NCBI RefSeq assembly: GCF_026339735.1
Contig: NZ_JAPEQG010000001.1
Coordinates: 4,278,001 to 4,342,000, forward strand
Length of the DNA stretch: 64,000 nucleotides
Origin: Streptomyces sp. NBC_01669
Lineage (GTDB): Bacteria > Actinomycetota > Actinomycetes > Streptomycetales > Streptomycetaceae
Direction: 5' to 3'
The position numbers and the translations under genes are program-made. The first letter of the stretch is position 1. Each line of letters begins with the position of its first letter. Below, in pieces: positions 8,021-17,497 of the stretch. The notes under the pieces were generated by a model. The model was not told where the DNA came from and did not search any database. It saw only the letters and a list, made by a program, of their open reading frames with translations.

Positions 8021-8340
8021 GTGGTGGTCACGCGCATTCCCCGCCACGACTTCCCTACGGACAACGCGGCCGAAACCATGGCACCGATCGCCAAGGCCGA
8101 CGAAGAGGTGCTCGACGACCTTGAGACGTCCGAGTTCGACCGCTTCGACGCCTTGGGCTACACGCTGACTGCGGCGAAGTGGTACTGCCTGACGGACCCC
8201 TTGGCGACGGAGTTCCCGACGTGGGAGGCATGGGTCACGGCCATGCAGGTCGACTCCGCCCTGTTCCGATCGAGGTCGAGTCCGAGTACCTTCCCAAGGC
8301 TCTTCTGCAGCGCAGCCGGATCGGCGAGTTCCCCACCTGA
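8021..8340 (+). pseudogene. Imm49-like immunity gene relic (internal deletion and frameshift)
   Basis: A GTG at 8021 behind GAGAGGAGGG begins a frame reading TRIPRHDFPTDNAAETM...FPTWEAWVTAMQVDSALF, which resembles the N-terminus of Imm49-type immunity proteins as I recall them. At about 8262 the match moves to another frame, which reads PIEVESEYLPKALLQ and stops at 8338-8340, like the C-terminus of the same family. The roughly 100-residue middle appears to be missing, by a deletion not divisible by three. The original frame runs on to 8674 in low-quality sequence. Confidence 0.5.
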
Positions 8341-8503
8341 GCCCGGGCCTCTCCAGTCGCAGGCTTCTCGTCGGTATCGCCCTGCTTCCTGGCCTTTGGC
8401 TCCGCTTCGTGATTGTCCGGGGTCTGTCCCACTCCCGGATCCGGGTTGTACTGCTGACTTGTCCATGCCTTATGTTGCGGAGGCAATGCAAGGGGGAATC
8501 CGT

Positions 8504-8674
8504 ATGCCGCAACACACGCAGACAGTGGCTCGACGAGGCAACGTTCATGCAGGGGACGTACGACGCCTTACGCGCCTCGCGCGACGGCCGACGCGGACAC
8601 GTGCCGCCGTACGGGAGTACCTCCGGCCGGAGACCGACGGTTCACCGACCATGACTGAGGCAACGGACGACTGA
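8504..8674 (+). CDS. Possible small ORF, 56 residues
   Basis: ATG 8504 follows an AGGGGGAA site by about 6 bases and opens a short Arg-rich frame ending MTEATDD, 15 bases before the membrane-protein gene. It is in the same frame as the Imm49 relic and may be only read-through debris. Nothing in it is recognisable. Just beyond it, 8653-8689 carries a tandem repeat of GACTGAGGCARCGGAC. The rest of 8341-8503 shows no gene. Confidence 0.25.
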   Translation: MPQHTQTVARRGNVHAGDVRRLTRLARRPTRTRAAVREYLRPETDGSPTMTEATDD

Positions 8675-8689
8675 GGCAGCGGACGACTG

Positions 8690-9001
8690 ATGGCACGGGA
8701 TTACGACAGCCAGCTTCTGGAGTCGGTGGCGGTACGCCGCCGCAGGATGCGGGACGCACTGCTGTTCGGCGTGCAGCGGTCGCGACGCACGGCGGACGAG
8801 CGGCTCGGCAAGGTGTTCGCCGGGATCGCCATCGCGGCCGTCCTGTGCGCGGGATGCATCGGATGGTCCTTCCTGCAGCACACGCTGGCGAAGCAGAAGG
8901 CCGAGCAGGAGAAGCAGCAGCGCCAGGAACAGCAGTACGAGCAGCCGACGCCGACCGCGAAACCTGACAAGTCCGGTAAATCCAGCCCAGGTTCGTCCTA
9001 A
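8690..9001 (+). CDS. Small single-pass membrane protein of the T7SS locus
   Basis: This 103-residue protein has an Arg-rich N-terminal cytoplasmic part (RRRRMRDALLFGVQRSRRT), one transmembrane helix at about 44-65 and a Gln/Glu/Lys-rich coil ending in a Pro/Ser tail. The positive-inside rule places the N-terminus in the cytoplasm. It stands directly upstream of eccD and is probably transcribed with it. I do not recognise a named family. A structural or accessory role in the ESX complex is an inference from position. Confidence 0.6.
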   Translation: MARDYDSQLLESVAVRRRRMRDALLFGVQRSRRTADERLGKVFAGIAIAAVLCAGCIGWSFLQHTLAKQKAEQEKQQRQEQQYEQPTPTAKPDKSGKSSPGSS

Positions 9002-9091
9002 TCCCGACCGCCCGACGACCCCCGTGAGCAACCGCATGGGCACGTCCGGTCCGCCCCCGTCCTCGATGTCGCGACGATAGGTTCCCGTAAA

Positions 9092-10447
9092 GTGGTGAGC
9101 ACAACAATGACTTCCCGGGCTCAACTGAGCCGGGTGACCCTGGTCGGCGAGCGACGCCGGGCCGACATCGTCCTGCCCTCGGACACCCCGATCGGTCAAC
9201 TGCTTCCGGACATCCTGCAGTTGCTGGACGACCGGGCCGCATCGCGCCCGATGACACGGCAGTTGATCACATCGGACGGCTCCGCGCTGCCGCACGACAG
9301 CACCCTGTCCTCGGCCGAGATCGCGGACGGCGCCGTGCTCCGCCTCGTCCGTGCCCACTCCGCGCCGCCCGCCCCGGTCGTGCACGACGTCACCGACCTG
9401 GTGGCCGACGACCTCGACCTGCAGGCGTGGCGCTGGCGTCCCGCCGCGCGCCGGGCCAGCGCGGGCGTGGCAACCGTCACCTTCGCCGTCGTCGCCGCAC
9501 TGCTCGCCCGTCAGGAGTTCGAGCTCGGCGCCCTCGCGGGCGCGCTCGTCGCGGTCACGCTCGTCCTCCTGGCGGCCGGTGCGCTCGTCGCCAGGATCGG
9601 CCAGGGCAACCTCGGACTCGCCACCGCGCTACTGCTCGCCTCCGGCGGGCTCGGCATCCTCACCGCCTGGACCGCCGCCGACGCCTACAACTGGCCGGGC
9701 ACCGCACGGCTCGCCGCCGTCGCGGCCGCGCTCGTCGTGGTGCTCCTGCTCCTCGGCTACTTCTCGCCGCTCGGCCGCGGCGGACTCATCGGCGCCGCGG
9801 CGACCGCCGCGATCACCGTGGTGTGGGAGGCCGCCGCCGCCGTCCAGAGCGACCTGTCCCGGCTCGGCGCCGTGATGGCCGTCTTCTCCGTGGTGCTGCT
9901 CGGCCTGCTGCCCCGTCTCGCCCTGATGGCCTCCGGGCTCACCTCACTCGACGACCGCCGCTCCGGCGGCATCTCCGTCAGCCGCCACCAGGTCGGCAAC
10001 GCGCTCGCGGCCACGCACCGCGGCCTCGCTCTGGCCACGACGGTCACCGCAGTCTCCGCGACGGCCGGCGGCTGGCTGCTCACCCAGGCGGACAAGCCCA
10101 CGGTGTGGACCATGGCGCTCCCCTCTCTCGTCGCCCTCGTCCTGCTCTCCCGGGCGCGGGCCTTCCCGCTCGTCGCCGAGGTCGTGGCGCTCTTCGCCGC
10201 CTCCGCGGTCCTCGTCGTGCGCCTCGTGATGGTGTGGATGCACCACTCCGGCGGCGCCGGACCGCTCGCCGTACTGTGCGCGGCCGCGCTCCTGCCGCTG
10301 CTCATCCTGGCGGTGCAGCCGCCCGAGCATGTGCAGGTCCGGCTGCGGCGCATGGGCGACCTGGTCGAGTCCATCGGTGTCGTGGGGCTCTTCCCGCTCG
10401 CCGTCGGTGCGTTCGGCCTGTACGGACAGCTGCTCAACAAGTTCTGA
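9092..10447 (+). CDS. eccD: Type VII secretion integral membrane protein EccD
   Basis: This 451-residue protein has an N-terminal ubiquitin-like (YukD) domain at about 8-95, followed by about eleven transmembrane helices from residue 125 to the end. That is the layout of EccD, the polytopic core subunit of the ESX membrane channel. The start is GTG 9092 or ATG 9107; neither has a strong ribosome site. It is followed after 54 bases by the ATPase gene at 10502. EccB, EccE and the mycosin protease are not seen in the window, so the locus is either split or continues to the left of base 1. Confidence 0.88.
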   Translation: MVSTTMTSRAQLSRVTLVGERRRADIVLPSDTPIGQLLPDILQLLDDRAASRPMTRQLITSDGSALPHDSTLSSAEIADGAVLRLVRAHSAPPAPVVHDVTDLVADDLDLQAWRWRPAARRASAGVATVTFAVVAALLARQEFELGALAGALVAVTLVLLAAGALVARIGQGNLGLATALLLASGGLGILTAWTAADAYNWPGTARLAAVAAALVVVLLLLGYFSPLGRGGLIGAAATAAITVVWEAAAAVQSDLSRLGAVMAVFSVVLLGLLPRLALMASGLTSLDDRRSGGISVSRHQVGNALAATHRGLALATTVTAVSATAGGWLLTQADKPTVWTMALPSLVALVLLSRARAFPLVAEVVALFAASAVLVVRLVMVWMHHSGGAGPLAVLCAAALLPLLILAVQPPEHVQVRLRRMGDLVESIGVVGLFPLAVGAFGLYGQLLNKF

Positions 10448-10501
10448 GTCGACGCTCAGGCGCTCCGAGCGGGGCAGCAGGGCGGAAAAAGAAGGGCTGA
10501 C

Positions 10502-11881
10502 ATGCCGAACGCAGAAAACTGGCAGGGTGACGTGCTGCGCGACCTGCGCGGCGCCACCCCGCAGGGCACACCGCAGCAGGGCCCGCAGGGCCCCGCCGGA
10601 CAGCCGCAGGGCGCCCCCGCCGGACCCGGCTTCCCCACACAGAGCGCACCCGCGCCGGACGCCGGCTACGGATACCCGCCGGTGCAGCACCCCGGCCACC
10701 AGGCCGCTCCCGCGGAGCAGTACCAGCAGGCGGAGCAGTACCGGGCGCAGCAGTACCAGCAGGAGCAGTACCAGGCACAACAGGCCCAGCAGTACCAGGC
10801 GCAGCAGGGACAACAAGGGCAGCAGTATCAGGCGGATCAGTACCAGGCACAGCAGTACCAGGCACAACAGGCCCAGGCGCAGGCACAGGCGCAACACGCT
10901 CAGTCGTACCAGGGGCAGCAACCCCAGGCCGCCTACACGCCCTCCACCAGCGCCCACCGCACCCCCGACTCCCGGCCCGTCGTGGACAAGAGCCTCGTCA
11001 CCGCCGGACGCAAGCCGCGACACGGGCAGTCCTTCGTCTCGCGTGCCACCCGCGCCGTGCGCCGTACCGTTTCCTCGTCGGCCGCGAAGGAGGTCGCCGA
11101 GATCACCCGGGTCGCCGAGGTACTCCAGCAGCCCGTGACCACCGGACGGCAGATCGCCGTCACCTCCATCCGGGGAGGCGCCGGCAAGTCGACCGTCGCC
11201 GCGCTGCTCGGCACCACGTACGCGCACTACCGGCAGGACCCGGTCCTCGTCGTCGAGGCCGACCCGGCGCTCGGCTCGCTGCCGCTGCGGCTCGGCGCGG
11301 AATCGCTCCGCTGGACCATCGGCGACTTCGCGGACATCGTCGAACCGCAGATGTCACTGCTCGACATCACCGGCTATCTCGTCCAGCTCCCCGGCAACGC
11401 CTGGCTGCTGCCGGGCAGTCAGGGGCAGATCGGCGCGATGCTCGGCAGCAGGGCGTACGAGGGCGTCATGGTCTCGCTGCGCCGCTACTTCGGGGTCACG
11501 GTCGTCGACTGCGAGACGCTGCCCGCCGAGGTCGCCCGCGTCGCGCTCTCCGCCGCCCAGGCCCGCATCCTGACCGCCCCCGCCACTCTGGAGGGCGTCA
11601 CCAGCACGTACTCGGTGCTCCAGTGGATGCAGGGGCTTCCGAAGCATGTGATCGCCGGCACGGTCGTCGTCCTCACCGAACTCGTGCCGCACCCGGGACT
11701 CGACCTCGCCGAAGCCGCCGAGAAGCTCAAGTCGACCGGGGCGAGCGTCCAGGTCCTGCCGTACGACCGGCATCTGGCGGCCGGCGGCCTGATCCGTACC
11801 GAGCTGCTCGCCCACTCGACCAGGGAAGCCGCCACCCGCCTCGCCGCGGACGTCTTCCAGCTCTCCCAGAAGCGCCACTGA
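10502..11881 (+). CDS. EspI-like MinD/ParA-type ATPase with Gln-rich N-terminus
   Basis: This 459-residue protein has two parts. Residues 1-150 are Gln/Ala/Pro-rich, with tandem (E/D)QYQAQQ-type units at about 70-140. Residues 215-455 form a P-loop ATPase with a deviant Walker A, IRGGAGKSTV (about 223-232), and VVEADPALGSLPLRLG after it. Mycobacterial ESX loci carry comparable EspI proteins next to EccD and EccC, proposed to act as regulatory switches. It is probably cytoplasmic and membrane-associated through the complex. Its place between eccD and eccC supports the assignment. Confidence 0.78.
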   Translation: MPNAENWQGDVLRDLRGATPQGTPQQGPQGPAGQPQGAPAGPGFPTQSAPAPDAGYGYPPVQHPGHQAAPAEQYQQAEQYRAQQYQQEQYQAQQAQQYQAQQGQQGQQYQADQYQAQQYQAQQAQAQAQAQHAQSYQGQQPQAAYTPSTSAHRTPDSRPVVDKSLVTAGRKPRHGQSFVSRATRAVRRTVSSSAAKEVAEITRVAEVLQQPVTTGRQIAVTSIRGGAGKSTVAALLGTTYAHYRQDPVLVVEADPALGSLPLRLGAESLRWTIGDFADIVEPQMSLLDITGYLVQLPGNAWLLPGSQGQIGAMLGSRAYEGVMVSLRRYFGVTVVDCETLPAEVARVALSAAQARILTAPATLEGVTSTYSVLQWMQGLPKHVIAGTVVVLTELVPHPGLDLAEAAEKLKSTGASVQVLPYDRHLAAGGLIRTELLAHSTREAATRLAADVFQLSQKRH

Positions 11882-11918
11882 CCCAGATGCCGAGCCCGAC
11901 CGTGAGTGACGGACGCCG

Positions 11919-14900
11919 ATGAGTACCCGACTGATCCACCGCCCGGCCAGGACCACCCGGCCCGCGGCCCCCTCCGAGGCACGCACCATCGAGGCACCGC
12001 CCAACCTCCCCGAGGGGAAGTCGGGCAACATCGCGATGTCGCTCCTGCCCGTCGCCGGCGTCATGTCGTCCGTCGTGATGATGACCGTCGTACGGAACAG
12101 TCAGTTCGCCGGGCTCGGTGCGATCATCCTCGTCGTCACCGTCATCGGATCCGTCGCGCTCGTCTTCTCGCAGCGCGGCAAGGCGCAACGCACCCGCCGC
12201 ACCCAGCGCGAGGCGTACCTCGCCTATCTGGAGGACCTGCGCGAGGAACTCTCCGGCGAGGAACGTGAGCGGCGCGAGCGGACCGAGATCCTCACCCCGC
12301 CGCCGAACGCCCTGTACGACATCGTGCGCGACCCGGCCCGGCTGTGGGAGCGCCGCCGCGCCGACGGCGACTTCCTGCGGGTGCGTGTCGGCACCGGTGA
12401 GATGCCCGTACGCGATCTGAAGGTCGCCCAGCAGGGCTCCTCTGTCCTCACACCGCCCGACCGCTTCATGCTCAACGAGGCGTCGGCCCTGATGGCCCGG
12501 TTCCGTACCGGCACCGAACTCCCGCTCACCGTCCCGCTCGACCGCGTCGGCAACGTCAGCGTGATCGGCCCCCGCGAGGACTGCCTGCGCGTCGCCCGCG
12601 CCCTGCTCGTCCAGACCGCCGCGACCCACGCCCCCGACGACGTGGCCATGGCACTGGCCGTGCCCGGCGACCGGCTGGCCGACTGGGAATGGGCCAAGTG
12701 GATGCCGCATCTGCTCGACACCGAACAGCTCGACGGCCCCGTCGCCGCCCGCCGCATCGCCCCGTCCGCGCCCCAGCTCGCCCGGCAGATCGGCGCCGAA
12801 CTGCGCCGCCGCGCCTCGTACGCGGCCGAGGTGCGCCGCGGCCTGTCCGGCAAGGACGCCCTGTCCATGACGTCGCGCCTCCTCGTCGTGGCCGACGGGC
12901 ACGGCGAGGACGCCGTGGACCTGCCGTGCCCCGACGACGCGGTGGGGCTGCGCGACATGGGCGTCACCATGCTGCACCTGCTCGAACAACGCATCCAGGA
13001 ACCGGGACACGTCGGCGTACGCATCACCGTCGACGGCGACCAGGTACTCATCGAGGACCTGCGCGAGCAGGAGCCGATCAGCGCCCACGGCACCGTCGAC
13101 GAGGTCAGCATCCCGTTCGCCGAAGGTCTCGCCCGGATGCTCGCACCGCTGCGCCTGGCCGCCGAATCGCTCGTCGACGCCCCGCTGTCCGGACCCGTCG
13201 ACTTCGCCGACCTGCTCGGCATCGACGACGTGGCACGGCTCGACCTGTCCCATCTGTGGGCACCGCGCGGCGAACGCTCCTTCCTGCGCGTGCCGATCGG
13301 CGTCAGCGACTCCCGCGAACCGGTCCTCCTCGACCTCAAGGAGTCCTCCGAACTCGGCATGGGCCCGCACGGGCTGTGCGTCGGAGCCACCGGTTCCGGC
13401 AAGTCGGAACTGCTCCGCACCCTCGTCCTCGCCCTCGTCGCCACCCACCCGCCCGAGGACCTGGCGCTCGTCCTCGTCGACTACAAGGGCGGTGCCACGT
13501 TCGCCCCGTTCGCGGACCTGCCGCACGTCGCCGGCGTCATCACCAACCTGGAGAACCAGGCCGGCCTCGTCGAACGGGTCCACGCCTCGCTCGCCGGCGA
13601 GGTCAAACGCCGCCAGCAGGTCCTCAAGGACGCCGGCAACGTCGCCGACATCGGTGACTACGCCGCGCTCCGCGCCGACAAGCGACCCGACCTGGACCCG
13701 CTGCCCCACCTGTTCGTCGTCATCGACGAGTTCGGTGAACTCCTCACCGCCAAGCCGGACTTCATCGACCTGTTCCTGTCCATCGGCCGTATCGGCCGGT
13801 CCATCGGTGTGCACCTGCTGCTGTCCAGCCAGCGCATCGAGGGCGGCAAGCTCAAGGGCCTGGACACCTACCTCTCGTACCGGCTCGGTCTGCGGACGTT
13901 CTCCGCCGACGAGTCCCGCACAGTGCTGGACACCACCGACGCCTTCCACCTGCCGCCGCTGCCCGGTTTCGGCTTCCTCAAGGTCGACACCAGCCACTAC
14001 GAACGCTTCAAGGCGAGCTACGTCTCCGGCGCCTACCGCGGCCCCGTACAGCGCGCCGAGGAAGCGGAGTCCGGACCCCTCGCCCTCGAGTACGAGGCGT
14101 TCAACACCCTTGCCAAGAACGAGAACACGGGCGACCGGGAGCCCACGGTCCGACGCCGCGAGACCGGACCCACCGAGATGGGCGTCATCGTCGACCAGCT
14201 GCAGAACGCCGCCGATCCGGTACGCCGCATCTGGCTGCCCCCACTGCCCTCCGCCATCTCCCTGGACAAGGTCGCAGGCCCCCTGGACGTCGGCCCGCGC
14301 GGCATGCAGCTCGCCAAGCGCCGCGGCCCCCTCCAGGTACCGCTCGGCCTGCTCGACGACCCCACCAAGCAGTGGCAGGGCCAGTGGTACCTGGACCTCA
14401 CCGTGGCAGGCGGTCACGCCGCCGTCATCGGCGGCCCGCAGTCCGGCAAGACGACCCTCCTGCGCACCCTCGCCCTCTCCCTCGCACTGACCCACACCCC
14501 GCAGGAAGTCGGGATCTACGGCCTCGACCTCGTCGGCGGCGGTCTCCAGGCGCTGGCCGACCTGCCGCACGTCGGCGGCGTCGCAGGCCGCGCCGACCGT
14601 GAGCGCGCCGGACGCACCGTCGAAGAGGTACGGGGCGCCCTCGCGGTCCGTGAGGACCTCTTCCGCGAACACGGCATCGACTCCGTCGAGCAGCTGCGCA
14701 CCCTGCACGCGGCAGGCCGGCTGCCGCAACTGGCCTCCGCCGAGATCGTGCTCGTCATCGACGGATTCGGCGCGCTGCGCGACGACTTCGAGGAGCTGGA
14801 CGACGCCGTCGTCGACATCCTCAAGCGCGGCGGCGGCTACGGCATCCACGTCGTCGCCGGCATGCTCCGCTGGAACGACGTCCGCATCGCCACCCAGTCC

Positions 14901-15893
14901 AACTTCGGCACCCGCGTCGAACTGCGCCTGAACGACCCCAGCGAGTCCAGCATCGACCGCAAGCTCGCACAGACCCTGGCACCCGACGAGCCCGGCCGTC
15001 TCCTCACCGACGGCAAGCTCTTCACACAGGTCGCGCTCCCCCGCACGGACGGGCTCGCCGACACCTCGGACCTGGGCGCCGTCCTGGAACGCACCGCCCG
15101 CACGATCCGTGCCACCTGGAGCGGCGACGTCGCCCAGCCGGTACGGGTACTGCCGCACATCCTGGAGCCGCACCTGCTGCCGGGCCCGGTCGCCGAGCCC
15201 AAGCGGGTACCGATCGGCCTGGACCAGACGGCGCTCGCGCCCGTACTGCTCGACCTGTTCCACCACGACCAGCACCTGCTGATCATGGGCGACAGCGAGT
15301 GCGGCAAGACCAACCTCCTCAAGACCATCGCCGGCGGACTCATCGAGCGCTACAGCGAGGACGAGCTGGTCTTCGCCGTCATGGACCCGCGCCGCGGACT
15401 GCGCGGCGCGATCCCCGAGGAGTTCCGCGGCGGCTACGCGTACAACGCCAAGATGTGCGCGGGTCTCGCCGCCGGTATCGCCACCGAGCTGGAGAAGCGG
15501 CTGCCCGACGACAGCGCGGACACCGAGGACCTGGAACCCGGCAGCTGGGGCAGCGGACCACGGATCGTCGTCCTCGTCGACGACTACGACGTACTGACCA
15601 CTGCGGGACTGGCCCCGCTCGCCCCGTTCCTGCCGTACATCCCGTCCGCGGTCGACATCGGGCTGCACTTCGTGCTGACCCGCCGCGTCGCCGGTGCCTC
15701 GCGCGGCATGTACGAACCACTGGTGCAGGGCCTGCGCGAGTCCGGCGCCTCGGCGATCCTCATGGCGGGCGACCGCAGCGAAGGCCAGCTGTTCCCCGGC
15801 GTGTACGCCACCCAGCAGCCCGCGGGCCGCGGCGTCCTCATCCGCAGGGGCCAGTCGAACCGCCTGATCCAGACCGTGTACACCACCGAGTGA
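11919..15893 (+). CDS. eccC: Type VII secretion AAA-ATPase EccC (single chain)
   Basis: This 1324-residue FtsK/SpoIIIE-family motor has two N-terminal membrane helices at about 38-85 and three ATPase domains. Walker A motifs are GATGSGKSE (about 489), GGPQSGKTT (about 837) and GDSECGKTN (about 1124). Walker B-like segments are LFVVIDEFGEL, IVLVIDGFGAL and IVVLVDDYDVL. Domain 1 keeps the acidic residue after the aspartate; domains 2 and 3 lack it, as in many EccC proteins where domain 1 is the main hydrolase. It is a single polypeptide, not split into EccCa and EccCb as in ESX-1. It binds WXG100 partners and drives export. Confidence 0.92.
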   Translation: MSTRLIHRPARTTRPAAPSEARTIEAPPNLPEGKSGNIAMSLLPVAGVMSSVVMMTVVRNSQFAGLGAIILVVTVIGSVALVFSQRGKAQRTRRTQREAYLAYLEDLREELSGEERERRERTEILTPPPNALYDIVRDPARLWERRRADGDFLRVRVGTGEMPVRDLKVAQQGSSVLTPPDRFMLNEASALMARFRTGTELPLTVPLDRVGNVSVIGPREDCLRVARALLVQTAATHAPDDVAMALAVPGDRLADWEWAKWMPHLLDTEQLDGPVAARRIAPSAPQLARQIGAELRRRASYAAEVRRGLSGKDALSMTSRLLVVADGHGEDAVDLPCPDDAVGLRDMGVTMLHLLEQRIQEPGHVGVRITVDGDQVLIEDLREQEPISAHGTVDEVSIPFAEGLARMLAPLRLAAESLVDAPLSGPVDFADLLGIDDVARLDLSHLWAPRGERSFLRVPIGVSDSREPVLLDLKESSELGMGPHGLCVGATGSGKSELLRTLVLALVATHPPEDLALVLVDYKGGATFAPFADLPHVAGVITNLENQAGLVERVHASLAGEVKRRQQVLKDAGNVADIGDYAALRADKRPDLDPLPHLFVVIDEFGELLTAKPDFIDLFLSIGRIGRSIGVHLLLSSQRIEGGKLKGLDTYLSYRLGLRTFSADESRTVLDTTDAFHLPPLPGFGFLKVDTSHYERFKASYVSGAYRGPVQRAEEAESGPLALEYEAFNTLAKNENTGDREPTVRRRETGPTEMGVIVDQLQNAADPVRRIWLPPLPSAISLDKVAGPLDVGPRGMQLAKRRGPLQVPLGLLDDPTKQWQGQWYLDLTVAGGHAAVIGGPQSGKTTLLRTLALSLALTHTPQEVGIYGLDLVGGGLQALADLPHVGGVAGRADRERAGRTVEEVRGALAVREDLFREHGIDSVEQLRTLHAAGRLPQLASAEIVLVIDGFGALRDDFEELDDAVVDILKRGGGYGIHVVAGMLRWNDVRIATQSNFGTRVELRLNDPSESSIDRKLAQTLAPDEPGRLLTDGKLFTQVALPRTDGLADTSDLGAVLERTARTIRATWSGDVAQPVRVLPHILEPHLLPGPVAEPKRVPIGLDQTALAPVLLDLFHHDQHLLIMGDSECGKTNLLKTIAGGLIERYSEDELVFAVMDPRRGLRGAIPEEFRGGYAYNAKMCAGLAAGIATELEKRLPDDSADTEDLEPGSWGSGPRIVVLVDDYDVLTTAGLAPLAPFLPYIPSAVDIGLHFVLTRRVAGASRGMYEPLVQGLRESGASAILMAGDRSEGQLFPGVYATQQPAGRGVLIRRGQSNRLIQTVYTTE

Positions 15894-15975
15894 CGCACCC
15901 GGGAACCGTCCCCGTCACGACGGCCGCACGACGCAGAACAACCACGCCACGGACGACGAAGGACCGGACGACCAC

Positions 15976-17394
15976 ATGACCAAGGACGTCATCGCCCTCA
16001 CCCCGAGAATGCCCGATCCGCTCAGCGTGATCGCGGGCCTGCTCTCCGGAGGCCCCGACAAACTGGTGGAAACGGTCGGCGAGGACGCCGTCGTGCAGCT
16101 CTGCGACACGGTGGGCCGACCGCTCGTCTCCGTCGAGGCACCCCTGCTCGTCCAGGTCGCCGGTGAGGCGGAGCGGCTCCTCGGCGCGACCGCGCCCGAG
16201 GTCCCGTTCTGGTGGACGGAGGCACGCGCCACCACCGGCGTCGAGGAGGCCGAGCGGATCGCGGGCACCTTCGCCGCCCGACTGGTCGCCCTGGCCGGCG
16301 GCTCCGCCTGGCCGCCGGAGGCCGCGCGCTCCATCGCCGTGGTCAAGACCGACGGCGTCAGCGTCGCACCCACACCCGCCGCCGCACAGCCCGCCGTCGA
16401 CGCCCTCACCGACAAGGTCGCCGTCGTCATCCAGGACCGCCCGGTGGTCGCGATGACGGCCTGGCTCTCCGACGCCTTCCGGGCCACCGCAAACGCCGAG
16501 CTCGGCCTCCAGATCGTCACCGCCCCGGGGGTCACGCTCTCCCCCGCCGTACGGGGCAGCCTCCCCGGCTGGCCGTCGCGCTGGGTCGTGCAGGACGAAC
16601 GGGACGGCTACTACGACGGGCTGTCCGGGGCCGTGCTGCGCTGGCAGAACGGCCTGTTCGCACCGGTCGAGGCAGCCGACGCCACGCCCGAGGACCCGCG
16701 CACCCCGGTGGCCGCGTCGTTCAAGGAGGTCGCCGACACCGGCGAGCGCCAACTGGCCGTCTCGTTCCGCACCGTCCACCCCGCCGACGAGCGCCTCGTC
16801 CTCGGCGGCTCCATCGAGGCGGTGTGGCGCGAGCTCACCGGAGCACCCCCGGCGGGCTGGGGCACCGCGGAACCCGCCAACCTGCCCTGGTCACTGCGCC
16901 AACTGACCGACGTCGCCTACGACCGGGCGCCCCAGCCGACCTGGGCCGTGGTGGTCGGCAGCCCGGACCGGCCCGCTCTCGCCACGGTCCGGATCAGCCG
17001 GACGACGGGCGGCGTGGAGGAGGACGTCACCCTGGCGCTCGGCTACGGGGCCGACGAGGACATGCCGCTGGACGCCTTGCCCAGGGCCGCGGAGATCCTC
17101 GCCACCCGCCACCACCTCCAGTCGATGCTCGTCCAGATCCGCAAGGCCCGCCGCGACCTGGCGGTGCCGCCCCGCTTCGAGGGCCCCGGAGTCCCCCTGG
17201 CCTTCGTGCTGGGCGCCGAGGAGGTCCGCGAGATGCCGGGCGACCGCGCCCGCCGCACCCCCCTGTCCGAACCCCCGGTCCAGCTCGGCCCGAAGACCCG
17301 CCCCGCGCTGTACTACCCGCTGCCGGGCGACCCGTCGGACCTGTCGGGCTGGCAGGACTTCGAACGCCTGATGCGCCATCTGAAGGGCGCCTGA
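15976..17394 (+). CDS. DUF6177-type T7SS-associated protein
   Basis: This 472-residue protein lies 82 bases after eccC in the same direction. It has no signal peptide or clear membrane helix. Its opening (MTKDVIALTPRMPDPLSVIAGLLSGG) and general make-up resemble DUF6177 proteins found beside eccC in Streptomyces (from memory). The function is unknown. Position as the last gene before a terminator suggests it is part of the secretion operon, possibly as a cytosolic accessory. Confidence 0.65.
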   Translation: MTKDVIALTPRMPDPLSVIAGLLSGGPDKLVETVGEDAVVQLCDTVGRPLVSVEAPLLVQVAGEAERLLGATAPEVPFWWTEARATTGVEEAERIAGTFAARLVALAGGSAWPPEAARSIAVVKTDGVSVAPTPAAAQPAVDALTDKVAVVIQDRPVVAMTAWLSDAFRATANAELGLQIVTAPGVTLSPAVRGSLPGWPSRWVVQDERDGYYDGLSGAVLRWQNGLFAPVEAADATPEDPRTPVAASFKEVADTGERQLAVSFRTVHPADERLVLGGSIEAVWRELTGAPPAGWGTAEPANLPWSLRQLTDVAYDRAPQPTWAVVVGSPDRPALATVRISRTTGGVEEDVTLALGYGADEDMPLDALPRAAEILATRHHLQSMLVQIRKARRDLAVPPRFEGPGVPLAFVLGAEEVREMPGDRARRTPLSEPPVQLGPKTRPALYYPLPGDPSDLSGWQDFERLMRHLKGA

Positions 17395-17410
17395 CCGCCA
17401 TCGTGGTGAG

Positions 17411-17477
17411 GCGCGAGGGCCTCCCGGTCGCCGGTGCGGATGTCGCCATCCCCACCGGACCTCGAAGGCCCTCGCGC
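17411..17477 (+). terminator. Rho-independent-like terminator after the T7SS operon
   Basis: A perfect 12-bp stem pairs GCGCGAGGGCCT (17411-17422) with AGGCCCTCGCGC (17466-17477), with an inner CCGGTG/CACCGG stem between. A TTT run follows. It separates the T7SS operon from the convergent transporter gene and may work in both directions. Confidence 0.65.
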
Positions 17478-17497
17478 TTTCAGGACGGACAGAAAAC

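Noticed and set aside
11727..15668. Very long open frame (over 1300 codons) on the minus strand
   Set aside because: It is the antisense shadow of eccC in GC-rich DNA; its translation is Val/Gly/Asp-rich with no family pattern, while the plus strand has three Walker motifs.
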